This document shows positions 54,302 through 63,892 of a DNA stretch of 64,000 nucleotides, one piece after another. Position numbers and translations under genes: made by a program. The notes under the pieces were generated by a model. That model did not search any database. It was given only the letters and a program-made list of their open reading frames with translations, and was not told the origin of the DNA. The stretch comes from Brasilonema sp. CT11. GTDB lineage: Bacteria; Cyanobacteriota; Cyanobacteriia; Cyanobacteriales; Nostocaceae. The DNA lies in assembly GCF_017982655.1 (NCBI RefSeq), contig NZ_JABXYX010000035.1, positions 1 to 64,000 on the forward strand. Reading direction: 5' to 3'. Numbering within the stretch: the stretch's first letter is position 1; every line of letters starts with the position of its first letter.

Positions 54302-57300
54302 CTAATTTTGAAAAAGACGTGAAAAACCTTCTTTGTTGTAAGCTTCTGCAAGATCTGGGTTAAGACGCATGGCTTGCTTGAGATCCTCTATCGCTCCTTT
54401 GTCGTCTTTCTCTTGCAAACGCACCAAACCCCGGTTGTTGTAAGCTAAGGCAAGATCTGGCTTGAGGCGAATGGCTTGTGTAAAATCAGCGATCGCCTTT
54501 TCATAGTCTTTGGCATTTTGTGTATTCTGCAAAGACTCTGGATTGATGTATAACACAGTCGGTATGTTGGAGTTGAGGCGAATAGATTGATTTGCGGGGG
54601 CGAAGTCCCCTATCTTATCTTCTTGTTGCACACGCACCAAACCCCGGTTGTTGTAAGCTAAAGCGAAATCTGGTTTGAGGCGAATTGCTTCGTTGTAATC
54701 TGCGATTGCTCCAGTATAGTCTTTCTGTTCCTGTCGCGCGTTACCCCGCAACGTATAGTACAAGTGTGCTAATTGAGGAAAAAGATTGATGGCTTTGTTG
54801 TAATCTGCAATTGCTCCTTGTTGATCTTTGAGGATAAATCGAGCCTTTCCTCGTTCACTATAAAACCAGGCGTTATCAGGCTGGAGTCGCAAAGCGGTGT
54901 CGAAATCCTGTCTAAATCCCTGTTGGGAACCCATCATAGCATTAACAATTCCTCGACCAACATAAGCGGGAGCATAGTTAGGTTCTAGGCGTATTGCTTC
55001 GCTATAATTTTCCATTGCTGTTTTGTAGTCTTTCTCAACAGTGCGGACATCGCCCAGCTTTTTGTAATAAATATAAGCTGATTCCGGAGCAAAGCGAATC
55101 GCTGCGGTGTAATCTTCAATAGCACCCTTGTCATCTTGTAAAATAGAATGCGCAATACCGCGCTTATTATAAATAGCTGCTGAGTCAGGTTCAAGGCGCA
55201 GTGCTGTCTCGAAATCTTTGATGAATGCTTTGCTGTTTCCCATCATGGCGTAAACTATGCCGCGATCAACGTAGGCATAGCCATTATCAGCTTGAAGAGT
55301 GATAGCCTTATTTAAATCCTCAAGTGCTCCTTGATAATTTTCTTCATTAGACTTGGCGATACCGCGTCGTCGATATGCAAAGGGATTATCAGGTTGAAGC
55401 CGCAAAGCTTCGTTAAAATCTTTAATTGCTTGGGTGGTGTCTCCAATAGTAGTTAAAGTTTCACCCCGAAGAATATACTGCAAAGGCTGAGGATTAATTT
55501 TAATCGCTTGATCGCAAGCCTTAATCGCTTTTGAGTAATTTCCTAATTCACCCAAAACACTACATAGTCCTCGATAAGCCATGAACTCATCTGGCTTGAG
55601 TGAAATCACTTTCTCCAAAGCTTGGCGTGCTTCTTCGTATCGATTCAAGGCAAAAAGCGTATCACCTAGTTCTCGCCAAGCTGGGTCGTATGTTCGATTA
55701 TACGCTCTTGCTTTGTTGAAAGATTCCAGTGCGTCTTTATATTTTTGCTGTAAACGTTGTGCCCTTCCGCGTGCATACCAAGCTTGATAAAAGTCTGGCT
55801 TGATTTTGATCGCTTTGTCAAATGCATCTACTGCTTTTTCATACTTTTGCGATCGCAACAATTTATTTCCATAACTAAGCCACTCAAATTCATCCGAATT
55901 GTCTTTCGGTGATGCTACATTCAGAGCAGATGAAATTATTGCATCTTGCTGTGGAGCGCTCAATCGCGGTGGCAAAGTCGTGTGTTTCTTGAGATTGAGT
56001 TCCAACTTATCTTGTTGTACTAGTGCCAAAAAAGTATGAATTGGCACGCCTAAACTGTAACCTAGTTGAATTTCCCGTGCATCACCAGTTTTTTGTTTAA
56101 TTAAAGTTGGTTCACCTTCTGCTGCTGTATGAATCCCAATGACTCGACCCAAACTATCTAACACTGGGCTACCACTCATACCTTTATCGGTTGAGTTAGT
56201 ATAAACCAATTCATAACCAAAAGCAAAAGAACGAGAATCCTTAGCGCGATCTATTCCCCCGCCATAAAGCAAGCCAGCACTAAACTGACGTTTTGGTTGT
56301 GTGCTAGGATCATCTGATGTCGGCATTCCAGACACAAAAACTATTCTGTCTTCATTTTCCAAGTCATAATCAGCCAGAGTCGCCACTTGATAAGTTTGGT
56401 TGCTGGTGAATTGCAACAAAGCTAAATCTGTCCCTTCCCAGGTTTTCACTCCCGTTGTGTTGACTGAATACTGCTGATTATCTGGGGTAACAATTTTCAA
56501 GTTGTTCTTGTTTCGCACCACATGACCAGCGGTGAGGACGTAATATGTGTTACCTTGTTTATTTACAATCACTCCCGAGCCATGACTGCTTTCCCAAGTA
56601 ATTAACACCGTTATTTCTTGGGCAATTTTGTCCACCAGACTTGCTACCAAAGGCGTCGAGTTTGGTGCTGCTTGTTTAAGTGTATTTCTTGCTTGAGGGA
56701 TTTCTGGTGGAATAATTGGGGGGTCGAACTGCGCTAATGTTTCAATGGGGACTCCCCAACTTGAGCGTTTCATCCGTTCACGTAAGGCATCATTAGGTTG
56801 AGAGCCATCCTCATACATATAAGGATCGCCCCACAGAGGTTGAGCATGAATACCATTGACACCAATGAGCTTACCTTCATTATTTAACACAGGTCCGCCG
56901 CTCATGCCCTTTTCAATTTCATTGGTGTATCCAATCCGGTATCCCCCTTTCAAAGGGCGTTCTAGCAACAGGGAAACACGCCCACTCGTTGTAATCATCT
57001 GCCTTGACACAGATGAATTCTCTTCAAAAGGAAACCCTGCAGCTAACAGTTGATCGCCTTCTTGTAAGGTTGATGAATTTCCTAAGGAGGCTACGGCATA
57101 GTTTCCTGGTGCACGAAACTGTAATACACTCAAGTCTTTGTTATCATAATTAACATCCTTGAGCAACTGTGCCGGATAATTTCGACCATCGGATGTATAG
57201 ATCAGATGTTGTTTGCCTGTTTCCAGAACGTGCCGACTGGTGAGAACTGTATACAGTTGGCCTTCCTTCTGAATCAAAATCCCAGAACCGCCATTGTTCC

Positions 57301-57478
57301 CAGAAATAATTTTGACAGTAATAGATTGAGCTAGCTTACGCAATTGCTCTTGTGACAATTGTGATGCTTGCTGCTGAGCAAAAAGTTTGCCACTAGAAAT
57401 ATTCAGAGGAAGACTTTGTACTGGAAGCATCCATAATGTGCCCATCCAGACAACCAAAGCCAGTAACCGACAATTCAT
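54302..57478 (-). CDS. Secreted protease with two trypsin-like domains and TPR array
   Basis: Protein of about 1058 residues from ATG 57478. A signal peptide covers about 1-35 (RLLALVVWMGTLWMLP). Two tandem trypsin-like (HtrA-type) domains each keep a full triad: His83, Asp115, Ser193 (SRHVL; DNKDLSVLQF; KGMSGGPVL) and His319, Asp351, Ser435 (AGHVV; GTDLALLQF; KGMSGSPVL). From about 540 to the end there are roughly 14 TPR repeats (e.g. AIADYNEAIRLKPDFALAYNNRG). A TTG at 57493 could add five residues. It would act in the periplasm or outside, with the TPRs recruiting clients. The gene lies downstream of no obvious operon partner. Confidence 0.87.
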   Translation of the reverse strand: MNCRLLALVVWMGTLWMLPVQSLPLNISSGKLFAQQQASQLSQEQLRKLAQSITVKIISGNNGGSGILIQKEGQLYTVLTSRHVLETGKQHLIYTSDGRNYPAQLLKDVNYDNKDLSVLQFRAPGNYAVASLGNSSTLQEGDQLLAAGFPFEENSSVSRQMITTSGRVSLLLERPLKGGYRIGYTNEIEKGMSGGPVLNNEGKLIGVNGIHAQPLWGDPYMYEDGSQPNDALRERMKRSSWGVPIETLAQFDPPIIPPEIPQARNTLKQAAPNSTPLVASLVDKIAQEITVLITWESSHGSGVIVNKQGNTYYVLTAGHVVRNKNNLKIVTPDNQQYSVNTTGVKTWEGTDLALLQFTSNQTYQVATLADYDLENEDRIVFVSGMPTSDDPSTQPKRQFSAGLLYGGGIDRAKDSRSFAFGYELVYTNSTDKGMSGSPVLDSLGRVIGIHTAAEGEPTLIKQKTGDAREIQLGYSLGVPIHTFLALVQQDKLELNLKKHTTLPPRLSAPQQDAIISSALNVASPKDNSDEFEWLSYGNKLLRSQKYEKAVDAFDKAIKIKPDFYQAWYARGRAQRLQQKYKDALESFNKARAYNRTYDPAWRELGDTLFALNRYEEARQALEKVISLKPDEFMAYRGLCSVLGELGNYSKAIKACDQAIKINPQPLQYILRGETLTTIGDTTQAIKDFNEALRLQPDNPFAYRRRGIAKSNEENYQGALEDLNKAITLQADNGYAYVDRGIVYAMMGNSKAFIKDFETALRLEPDSAAIYNKRGIAHSILQDDKGAIEDYTAAIRFAPESAYIYYKKLGDVRTVEKDYKTAMENYSEAIRLEPNYAPAYVGRGIVNAMMGSQQGFRQDFDTALRLQPDNAWFYSERGKARFILKDQQGAIADYNKAINLFPQLAHLYYTLRGNARQEQKDYTGAIADYNEAIRLKPDFALAYNNRGLVRVQQEDKIGDFAPANQSIRLNSNIPTVLYINPESLQNTQNAKDYEKAIADFTQAIRLKPDLALAYNNRGLVRLQEKDDKGAIEDLKQAMRLNPDLAEAYNKEGFSRLFQN

Positions 57479-57594
57479 TTGCTCATATCCCAATTAATGT
57501 CAATTTATTTACAGGGAAATCTGACCAATATTTTGATTTTGCTATCTCAGTAAGCGGGAACCGCGAAAGTTTGACGTATTCAAACTAGGATACC

Positions 57595-58113
57595 TTACTC
57601 AGCGTCACTGCGCTCCTCCCTGAGTAATTGATTCATATCAATATAAGTTTGATGAGATTCATCATCAGATTGAACAATCGGACCACTAGCGGTGTAACCC
57701 ATTTGTCTGAGATTTTCAATCACTTGGCTTGCATCGTCACTTGCTCTGAGTGTGAGTAACAAATAGCTACAAGTTCCACCATATCGACTGGCGGCACATA
57801 AAACCTTTTGACCATTCATGGTTCCAGTTGTGAGATAGTTTAGCACACCGTCAACAGAAGCACTTTGAAATCTCGCAGAAACAGCCTCACAACGTGCTCT
57901 TTGGGAAAATTTATTATTCCAATTTCTTTGCCAGCTAATCAGTGGAATTTTTCTCCCTAAGGCGTTGCGAGCGTATGTTGTTGGTACGCCATCCCTATTT
58001 ACACCACAAAAGTATGTATTAACTTGAGCATAGGTAGGGTGAATTATAGTAGTAACATAGCCAAGTGCGATCGCACTGGCAGCTAGCATATGTGCAAATA
58101 ATTTGGTATTCAT
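57595..58113 (-). CDS. COP23-domain secreted protein
   Basis: Protein of 172 residues. The signal peptide (about 1-29) ends at PTYAQ. The mature part matches the COP23 family of cyanobacterial circadian-oscillating/peripheral membrane proteins: VNTYFCGVNRDGVPTTYAR, IPLISWQRNW, RCEAVSARFQ, LCAASRYGGTCSYLLLTLR. Four cysteines in the mature part could form disulfides. Function is unknown; often found next to trypsin-TPR genes, as here. Confidence 0.85.
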   Translation of the reverse strand: MNTKLFAHMLAASAIALGYVTTIIHPTYAQVNTYFCGVNRDGVPTTYARNALGRKIPLISWQRNWNNKFSQRARCEAVSARFQSASVDGVLNYLTTGTMNGQKVLCAASRYGGTCSYLLLTLRASDDASQVIENLRQMGYTASGPIVQSDDESHQTYIDMNQLLREERSDAE

Positions 58114-59058
58114 GGTAGTGCTCTTGTTCCTAAAACGAAGAAGTGATATTAACTACATGCTTGCAATCAATCAATCGTGAGCTTCTCCAAAAGGATGAAA
58201 AAATATTCTTAGTTAATATTAATTACGGCATTTTTATTTTAATACTTAATTATCGAAGGATTCAAATTTCCAAAGATTTTTTTACCGATTCCATTGTCAA
58301 GAAAGATACATTTTTTTTGTAACATAGCAATCCGATTTCATTTGTGAGAATTGAAAAACTAAGCTTTCCGACTTCTGTCAGAAGGCAGGGAACTTCTTTC
58401 TCACTCCAGCCCTTAAACTCTTACACCTAAAATATTAAGCGATGAAAACTTTTAAGGGTAATTTAGTAGATTGGTACTTCCAAATTGCGCTCATCCCCTA
58501 CAGCTTTACACTTATCCCGCTTAGCTGTTGACAAAAAATACCAAATATCTGGTATTAATTCAGGCATTCGAGCTTGATTTCTGTGCATTCCCTTATTTTG
58601 AGAGTCAAAGCCGAATTCAAGGCTTAATGTAAAAAGAAAACGGCTATTACCGCAAGGCGGAAGTCAAAAGTCAAAAGGAGCCAGTGCTCGGCTAGAGTTC
58701 CCCGACTTGTAGACGCCGGAGGCGGCTTCCCGCAGGGTAGCAACTGGCGTTCAAAAGTCAAAAGTATTATGGAACGGGCTTTTTAGAAATTTGAAATGGT
58801 GAACCAGCGCGCATGAGGAGGGTTTCCCGACCTAGGCGACTGGTGAACCCGAAGGGTTGCCCTATTTACGCCGCTCTGTACTAGTCAGAGAAAAAAATCC
58901 ACTACCTATGCTTTGCCAGCTGGTGTAGATTCTCTTTCCAGTACCTCTTCCCCTAACGGAAATTGACATTTTTGCAGATCTTTCCTGACTGAAGTAATTA
59001 CGAAAGATCTGCAAAAACCTTCCCCTTAAAGGGGATGGAAGAAAGGGTGCAAAATTAT
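58114..59058. other. Intergenic region with dispersed repeats
   Basis: 58114-58620 is AT-rich and noncoding. 58640-58870 is the GC-rich repeat family again (GCCAGTGCTCGGC, CGACTTGTAGACGCCGGAGGC). The hairpin at 58969-59017 is listed separately. Frames here consist of repeat words and are not called. Confidence 0.5.
58969..59017. repeat. Perfect 16-bp stem hairpin
   Basis: TTTTTGCAGATCTTTC (58969-58984) and GAAAGATCTGCAAAAA (59002-59017) are exact inverses separated by 17 bases. It sits between repeat patches and carries a terminal T or A run on each strand, so it could serve as a bidirectional terminator. Confidence 0.75.
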
Positions 59059-59245
59059 CTATAGCGGTTCTCGTTTGCATGAAGTACATTTTTCAACCTC
59101 ACCACGCCAGGTGCTACAACGGGGGGAACCCCCGCAACGCACTGGCTCCCCAACCCCTCTCCTTGGTAAGGAGAGGGGAGCGTTTGCGTCAGCAAATGCG
59201 GGGTGAGGTGACGACTGTATTGCACCGAAGTGAGAACCGCTATAG
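59059..59245. repeat. MITE-like element with CTATAGCGGTTCTC termini
   Basis: CTATAGCGGTTCTC at 59059-59072 and GAGAACCGCTATAG at 59232-59245 are perfect 14-bp inverted ends bounding 187 bases. Internal hairpins include CCCCTCTCCTT/AAGGAGAGGGG. The right end lies three bases before the stop of the CLC gene, so the element inserted almost flush with its 3' end. Confidence 0.75.
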
Positions 59246-59247
59246 TT

Positions 59248-61980
59248 TCAGGGTGAAGCGGTCAACGCTCCTCTGACCAAAATGACTGTACTATCAACAC
59301 CAGAAGCGATCGCCTCTGGAATATTACCTGTAATTGCGTGTTGCAGCATCCCCTCACGCGAAGCGCCTAAAATAACAACATCGTATTGTTCTTGTTTGAC
59401 CAAATTAATCACACCTTGAGCAACTGAGTCAGATTTTACGGCTGAAGCGAACACAGTACTATTCAATTTGCGGCGACGAATCAGTTGGCGAATAGCTTCT
59501 TCCAAAATTCTCATATCTGGTTCTATTTCTGATGGCTTGAATACCCTAGTGAGGCGAACTTTTGGGTCATTTCCCAATGTGACTAAAGCGGGTAACAATT
59601 TAATCGCTACCGATGCATTAGGACCACCAGCCATTGGAACAAGCCAACGGTTAAAGGAGTACTGAGGAATTTGGGGCGTGGGGAGGTTTTCTTGGTGATT
59701 CGGGTTGCTGAGTGCTGAGTTGAGAGTCAGAAGTTTGGAATTTGGAATCAGATCCTTTGGTTCGTTAAGTGTTTTTCGCGATTTAGAATTGTCTTGTCCC
59801 AACTTGACTAATACCACATCGCAACTGGCACGACGAATAATAGTGTCTACAACATCCCCAAAAATACGACCAGGAGTGGAAGTGCTACCTTTCCACCCCA
59901 TCAAAAGCAAATCGATGTGTCTTTCTTTAATTGTCTCTAAAATTGCCTGGGCTGGATCATGAGCAACCCGAATTTGCGTATGTACGGGAATTTTGCGCTT
60001 TTTGCCCAAAGCTTCTGCCAATCTTAGCAAGCGACGACTTTTCGTTGTTCTGACTGGGGTTTCTGTTGGGGAACTGTGGCGCGAGATAGGCATAATTTGT
60101 ATACACTCTATTTCATAATGGCGATCGCGAGCAATTGCTGCTGCCATCTCCAGTAGTGTCACCACTGTTTCCGGATTGGCTATCGGTACTAATATTCTTC
60201 CTCTACCAATACTCGGAGAACGCGTTTGATAAACGACATAAGAAGGTTCTGATCGCGACTTAGATTGCTTGTTTTCACAGTTGATATGGTTGGCTTCTGC
60301 GCGAATAATATCTGCACGGGTAATGATCCCAATCAGTCTACGTCCCTCGACTACTGGTAAGCGACTAATTTGATACCGGTCTAACAAATACAGTACATCG
60401 CTGAGGCTATGCGTGGGAGTGACTGTTAAAGGATTGCTAGTCATTATTTCGGTGATACTCGCATCTTTCGGGAGGTTGCGCTCGCGTATTTTCAGCAAAT
60501 CACTTTGTGTCACTATTCCTACTAATTTTCCATCTAATACTATCGGAAATCCCTTATGGTGAGAACGTGAAAAAACCTCTACGGTTTCATCCAGAGACGT
60601 TTCTACTTCTAGAGTATCTACCCGTCTTTGCATCACATCTGTTGCTTGTACTTTCGTCAGTAGTCCTTCAATAGGAGCTTGTTTTTGGATAGTGATGCCA
60701 CTTAATTCTAAAAGTTTGTCATACAATGACCCAGGCACTATCTTTTCGGCAACTAAGTACGATGTCACAGAGCCAATCATCAAAGGTAGCACCAAATTGA
60801 AATCTGTGGTGATCTCAAACACAATCACAATTGCCGTAAATGGGACTTTAGAAACACCACTAAAAAAGGCACCCATTCCTGTCAGTGCATAAGTTGTGGG
60901 ATTTCCCAGTCCCAAGGCATGTTCCTGGAAGACACCGATAATGTATCCTAAACAAGAACCTAAGATTAGACTGGGAGCAAATAACCCTCCTGGCGCTCCT
61001 GAGCCAAATGCAATCAAGGTGAGGATAAACTGAGCGACAAAGGCAAGTGCTACGATGGAAGGATCAACTTCACCAGTGATCACAAACTCCCGTAACTCAC
61101 TATTATTCCGGAAAGAAGGTGGTAGCAAAGCAACCACTACACCGGAAATAAACCCAGCTAATGCCACTCGTAACGGCAAGCTGATGTGTAAATTACGGTA
61201 AATGTCTTGACTTGCAATCAATCCACGACTAAATAATGCACCTAGTAACCCCGCTAGGACTCCTAAAATCAGGTAAAAGGGAATTTCTGTGACTGAGAAG
61301 GTGCTGGAGTAATGATTTGCTGCTAGATGAAGTTGTAAGCTACCACCGCTCAACAGCCGTGAGACGACGCCACCAATGAACGAGGCAATAATGGCAGTTC
61401 CTAAAGTTAATCCCGATAAATCTTGAAGTAATTCCTCGACAACAAAAATCATACCCGCAATCGGGGCATTGAAAGCTGCGGACAACCCAGCACCTGCACC
61501 AGCGGCGATCATCTGTCGTCGATGATCTGGGGAGGTAGGAACCCAACGACTCATCCCCGCCGCCAAAGCCGCCCCAATATGGACAGTAGGACCTTGCCGC
61601 CCTAATGTCAAACCCGACCCCAAGGCGATAATAGAACTTAATAATTTTACAGATGCCACACGCCACGACAGTCTAACTGGCGCATTCCCAAGAGAGGCTT
61701 TGACTTGTGGAATTCCACCACCAACCGCCTCTGGTGCCAACCTCTGGACAAGTAACCCAGCTAAAAATCCAAAGCAAAGACCAATTAGTGGTAAGACAAG
61801 CCACGCCGGAAATAAGTAGGAAGAATGAACTCGCCATGCTCCTAACCATCCGACGCTAAATTTAAAGAATACAGCTGATAGAGCAGCGACGACCCCGATA
61901 ACTGATGCTTCTGCGATCGCTAAACCTCTTCTAGGCTGCCACAAAGTGCGAAAGCTCTGAGTGATCACAAGAGGTAACAT
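59248..61980 (-). CDS. CLC chloride channel/transporter fused to CBS and universal-stress domains
   Basis: Protein of 910 residues. A CLC membrane domain (about 20-435) carries the anion-path motifs GSGLTLGRQGPTVHIG and GSGAPGGLFAPSL. The ion-gate position in GRQGP has Gln where GREGP is usual in antiporters. Two CBS domains follow (about 450-565: ATDVMQRRVDTLEVE; ITEIMTSNPLTVTP). Then there are two universal-stress (UspA) domains (about 595-735 and 790-905; e.g. DLLLMGWKGSTSTPGRIFGDVVDTIIRRA). The CBS and Usp parts probably sense nucleotides and gate transport. The 3' end abuts a MITE-like element. Confidence 0.87.
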   Translation of the reverse strand: MLPLVITQSFRTLWQPRRGLAIAEASVIGVVAALSAVFFKFSVGWLGAWRVHSSYLFPAWLVLPLIGLCFGFLAGLLVQRLAPEAVGGGIPQVKASLGNAPVRLSWRVASVKLLSSIIALGSGLTLGRQGPTVHIGAALAAGMSRWVPTSPDHRRQMIAAGAGAGLSAAFNAPIAGMIFVVEELLQDLSGLTLGTAIIASFIGGVVSRLLSGGSLQLHLAANHYSSTFSVTEIPFYLILGVLAGLLGALFSRGLIASQDIYRNLHISLPLRVALAGFISGVVVALLPPSFRNNSELREFVITGEVDPSIVALAFVAQFILTLIAFGSGAPGGLFAPSLILGSCLGYIIGVFQEHALGLGNPTTYALTGMGAFFSGVSKVPFTAIVIVFEITTDFNLVLPLMIGSVTSYLVAEKIVPGSLYDKLLELSGITIQKQAPIEGLLTKVQATDVMQRRVDTLEVETSLDETVEVFSRSHHKGFPIVLDGKLVGIVTQSDLLKIRERNLPKDASITEIMTSNPLTVTPTHSLSDVLYLLDRYQISRLPVVEGRRLIGIITRADIIRAEANHINCENKQSKSRSEPSYVVYQTRSPSIGRGRILVPIANPETVVTLLEMAAAIARDRHYEIECIQIMPISRHSSPTETPVRTTKSRRLLRLAEALGKKRKIPVHTQIRVAHDPAQAILETIKERHIDLLLMGWKGSTSTPGRIFGDVVDTIIRRASCDVVLVKLGQDNSKSRKTLNEPKDLIPNSKLLTLNSALSNPNHQENLPTPQIPQYSFNRWLVPMAGGPNASVAIKLLPALVTLGNDPKVRLTRVFKPSEIEPDMRILEEAIRQLIRRRKLNSTVFASAVKSDSVAQGVINLVKQEQYDVVILGASREGMLQHAITGNIPEAIASGVDSTVILVRGALTASP

Positions 61981-61985
61981 ATTAA

Positions 61986-62013
61986 TTCAAAATTCAAAGT
62001 TCAAAATTCAAAA
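61986..62013. repeat. TTCAAAA heptamer tandem repeat
   Basis: Four 7-base units TTCAAAA-TTCAAAG-TTCAAAA-TTCAAAA immediately upstream of the CLC start codon on the minus strand. One unit differs by one base. Confidence 0.7.
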
Positions 62014-62404
62014 ATAAATATGACAGGACTTACCCACGAACAACGTAACCATAGTCATTCCGACCTCTGGAAAGCGAAAGCCCTTCGGGCACGCTTCGCG
62101 ATAGCAACCCACTATTTTTAGTGGCGCGTGTGTAAGTCCTATATAAATATGAAACCGCAAATGCACATAGATATAGCAGTCGCCAGGTAGAGTAAGACAC
62201 GAACTAATCAGAAAACATGCTCACCAAGAGACTTTCAAGTCTGTTCCCTGTTAAGCGCAATGCACTGAGCGTGGTCGTTGTGTTCCCTGTTCCTTGCTAT
62301 AAATTATCTGTGTACATCTGTGCCCATCTGTCCTAAAACTAGATTTTTCCAACAAACCTATCAAGGTTATCACTTGAATCAAGAAGTCGTCACGAAATTT
62401 TTTT
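62014..62404. other. Intergenic region with MITE-like element
   Basis: Apart from the element at 62025-62140 it holds a short repeat patch (GTTCCCTGTT appears twice, near 62243 and 62282) and no gene. It separates two minus-strand genes and should carry the CLC promoter near 62000-62100. Confidence 0.4.
62025..62140. repeat. MITE-like element with AGGACTTAC termini
   Basis: AGGACTTACCCACG (62025-62038) and CGTGTGTAAGTCCT (62127-62140) are inverted 14-mers with one mismatch, enclosing 116 bases with an internal GC-rich repeat (GCCCTTCGGGCACG). Confidence 0.7.
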
Positions 62405-63718
62405 TCAATTTTGCTTGCCAGTGCTAGATAACCCTTCTACTAATAAAGATGGAGTGTAACAAGAACCGTTCCAGTCAGCATCGTCACCCAGTTTAACCAA
62501 TTGTTTGAGAGCTGTATAGACGTTTCCAGCCACCATCGTATCTTTGACGCGCCCAATAATGTGACCATTTTGGACACGATATCCCAAATCAACGTTGATG
62601 GAAAAGTCACCAGAAATGCCGCCGTTACTTCCCAGGATTTGATCGACAATTAAGCCATCATCCAGATATTGAATCAATTGTTGTAGCGATTCACCTCCAG
62701 GCTGGATGAGGAAATTAAATAAACCAGGAGTAGGATAACTGCCTAAACCGGGGCGAAAACCGTTACCTGTGGAAGCCATGTTTAACTGGCGTCCGGTGGT
62801 GCAATCGCAGTAAAAATGCTGCAACACACCATCTTGGATAAATACTAAAGATTGGGTTGGGGTACCTTCATCATCAAACGGACAACTGTAAGGTCCGGCT
62901 TTGGGATCTTGGTAGAGGGTGAGAATTGGTGACATGACTGGTGTACCAATACGTTCTACCCAGGGAGAAGCTTTTTCTAAAACTCGCTTGGCATTTAAAG
63001 CTGCTTGTACAGTTCCCCAGAGCATATCAGCAGCTTTAGAAGTAAACAAAACTGGAACGCGACCGTTGGGAGGTGTAATGTTTTCTTTTGCCCAAGCCAA
63101 CCGTTGTAAAATTTGGTGAGCAACTCTGTCTGGCTGAAGGTTACCTCTTTTGGTTTGACCATCAGAAACGCTCAAAAAGTCGTCACCTCTTACCCACTCT
63201 GCTTCTACATAGCAACTTAGGGTGGTGTCGCTGTAATGGCAATCTAAACCTTTGGTGTTGACAAGTCTGGTGGTTTCAACATCGCATTCCCACTCACTTG
63301 TACAAATAACATCTGGATATGCCTCGCGGATGATAGCGATCGCTTGTTTCCCCCACTCCACCAACTTTTCTATGGGTACATCTTCACCCAGGTTTGGGTA
63401 AGAAGGCTTAGAATCACCATTTAATTCCACTGCTTCAGGTTGATTGAGTTGACTTAAGGCTAAAGCACGTTCCACCAATGCTTGTGGTTCGACTGGACCG
63501 TAAGCCACGGCTAATCCGGGACATCCATTGCGCCACAGCCGCAGTGCTGTGCCTTCTGATTGGCTACTTTCCAACTGCTTGAGGCGATTTGCCTCAAAAA
63601 ACACAGGTCGAGACAGTGATTTTGACTGATAGACTTCAGCTGCTTCCGCACCCGATTTTATCGAGAGTTCCAGCAGTTGTTCCACCAGAAAATTATTTGG
63701 TAATTCTTTATACACCAT
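62405..63718 (-). CDS. TldD/PmbA-family protein, PmbA (TldE) type
   Basis: Protein of 437 residues. It matches the PmbA/TldE side of the family: QLLELSIKSGAEAAEVYQSKS at the start, NGCPGLAVAYGPVE and FSINVDLGYRVQNGHIIGRVKDTMVAGN near the end. The HExxxH zinc motif of the catalytic TldD subunit is absent. PmbA-type subunits pair with TldD to cleave unfolded peptides or mature peptides such as microcin B17. A TldD partner is not visible in this window. Confidence 0.85.
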   Translation of the reverse strand: MVYKELPNNFLVEQLLELSIKSGAEAAEVYQSKSLSRPVFFEANRLKQLESSQSEGTALRLWRNGCPGLAVAYGPVEPQALVERALALSQLNQPEAVELNGDSKPSYPNLGEDVPIEKLVEWGKQAIAIIREAYPDVICTSEWECDVETTRLVNTKGLDCHYSDTTLSCYVEAEWVRGDDFLSVSDGQTKRGNLQPDRVAHQILQRLAWAKENITPPNGRVPVLFTSKAADMLWGTVQAALNAKRVLEKASPWVERIGTPVMSPILTLYQDPKAGPYSCPFDDEGTPTQSLVFIQDGVLQHFYCDCTTGRQLNMASTGNGFRPGLGSYPTPGLFNFLIQPGGESLQQLIQYLDDGLIVDQILGSNGGISGDFSINVDLGYRVQNGHIIGRVKDTMVAGNVYTALKQLVKLGDDADWNGSCYTPSLLVEGLSSTGKQN

Positions 63719-63739
63719 GTTGTTTTGGCTGTGGACTTA

Positions 63740-63810
63740 GAAATTGGCAATAGGAAATGGATGGTTGTTAGTTGTTAGTTATCAATTGTTGATGACTAAC
63801 AATTAACCAC
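63740..63810. repeat. TTGTTAG-type short tandem repeat
   Basis: GGTTGTTAGTTGTTAGTTATC followed by an inverted copy ATGACTAACAATTAACC: short heptamer-like TTGTTAG repeats and a possible hairpin between two minus-strand genes. Confidence 0.55.
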
Positions 63811-63892
63811 TCCCCACCAACCTTTATCCATCTCAATAGTTTATAAGTTGATTCCTGCTACAGCTAAAGGCGTGGCAGTACCTCTATCAAAT

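Noticed and set aside
58862-59276. Short frames on both strands before the CLC gene
   Set aside because: They read through the MITE-like element and neighbouring repeats.
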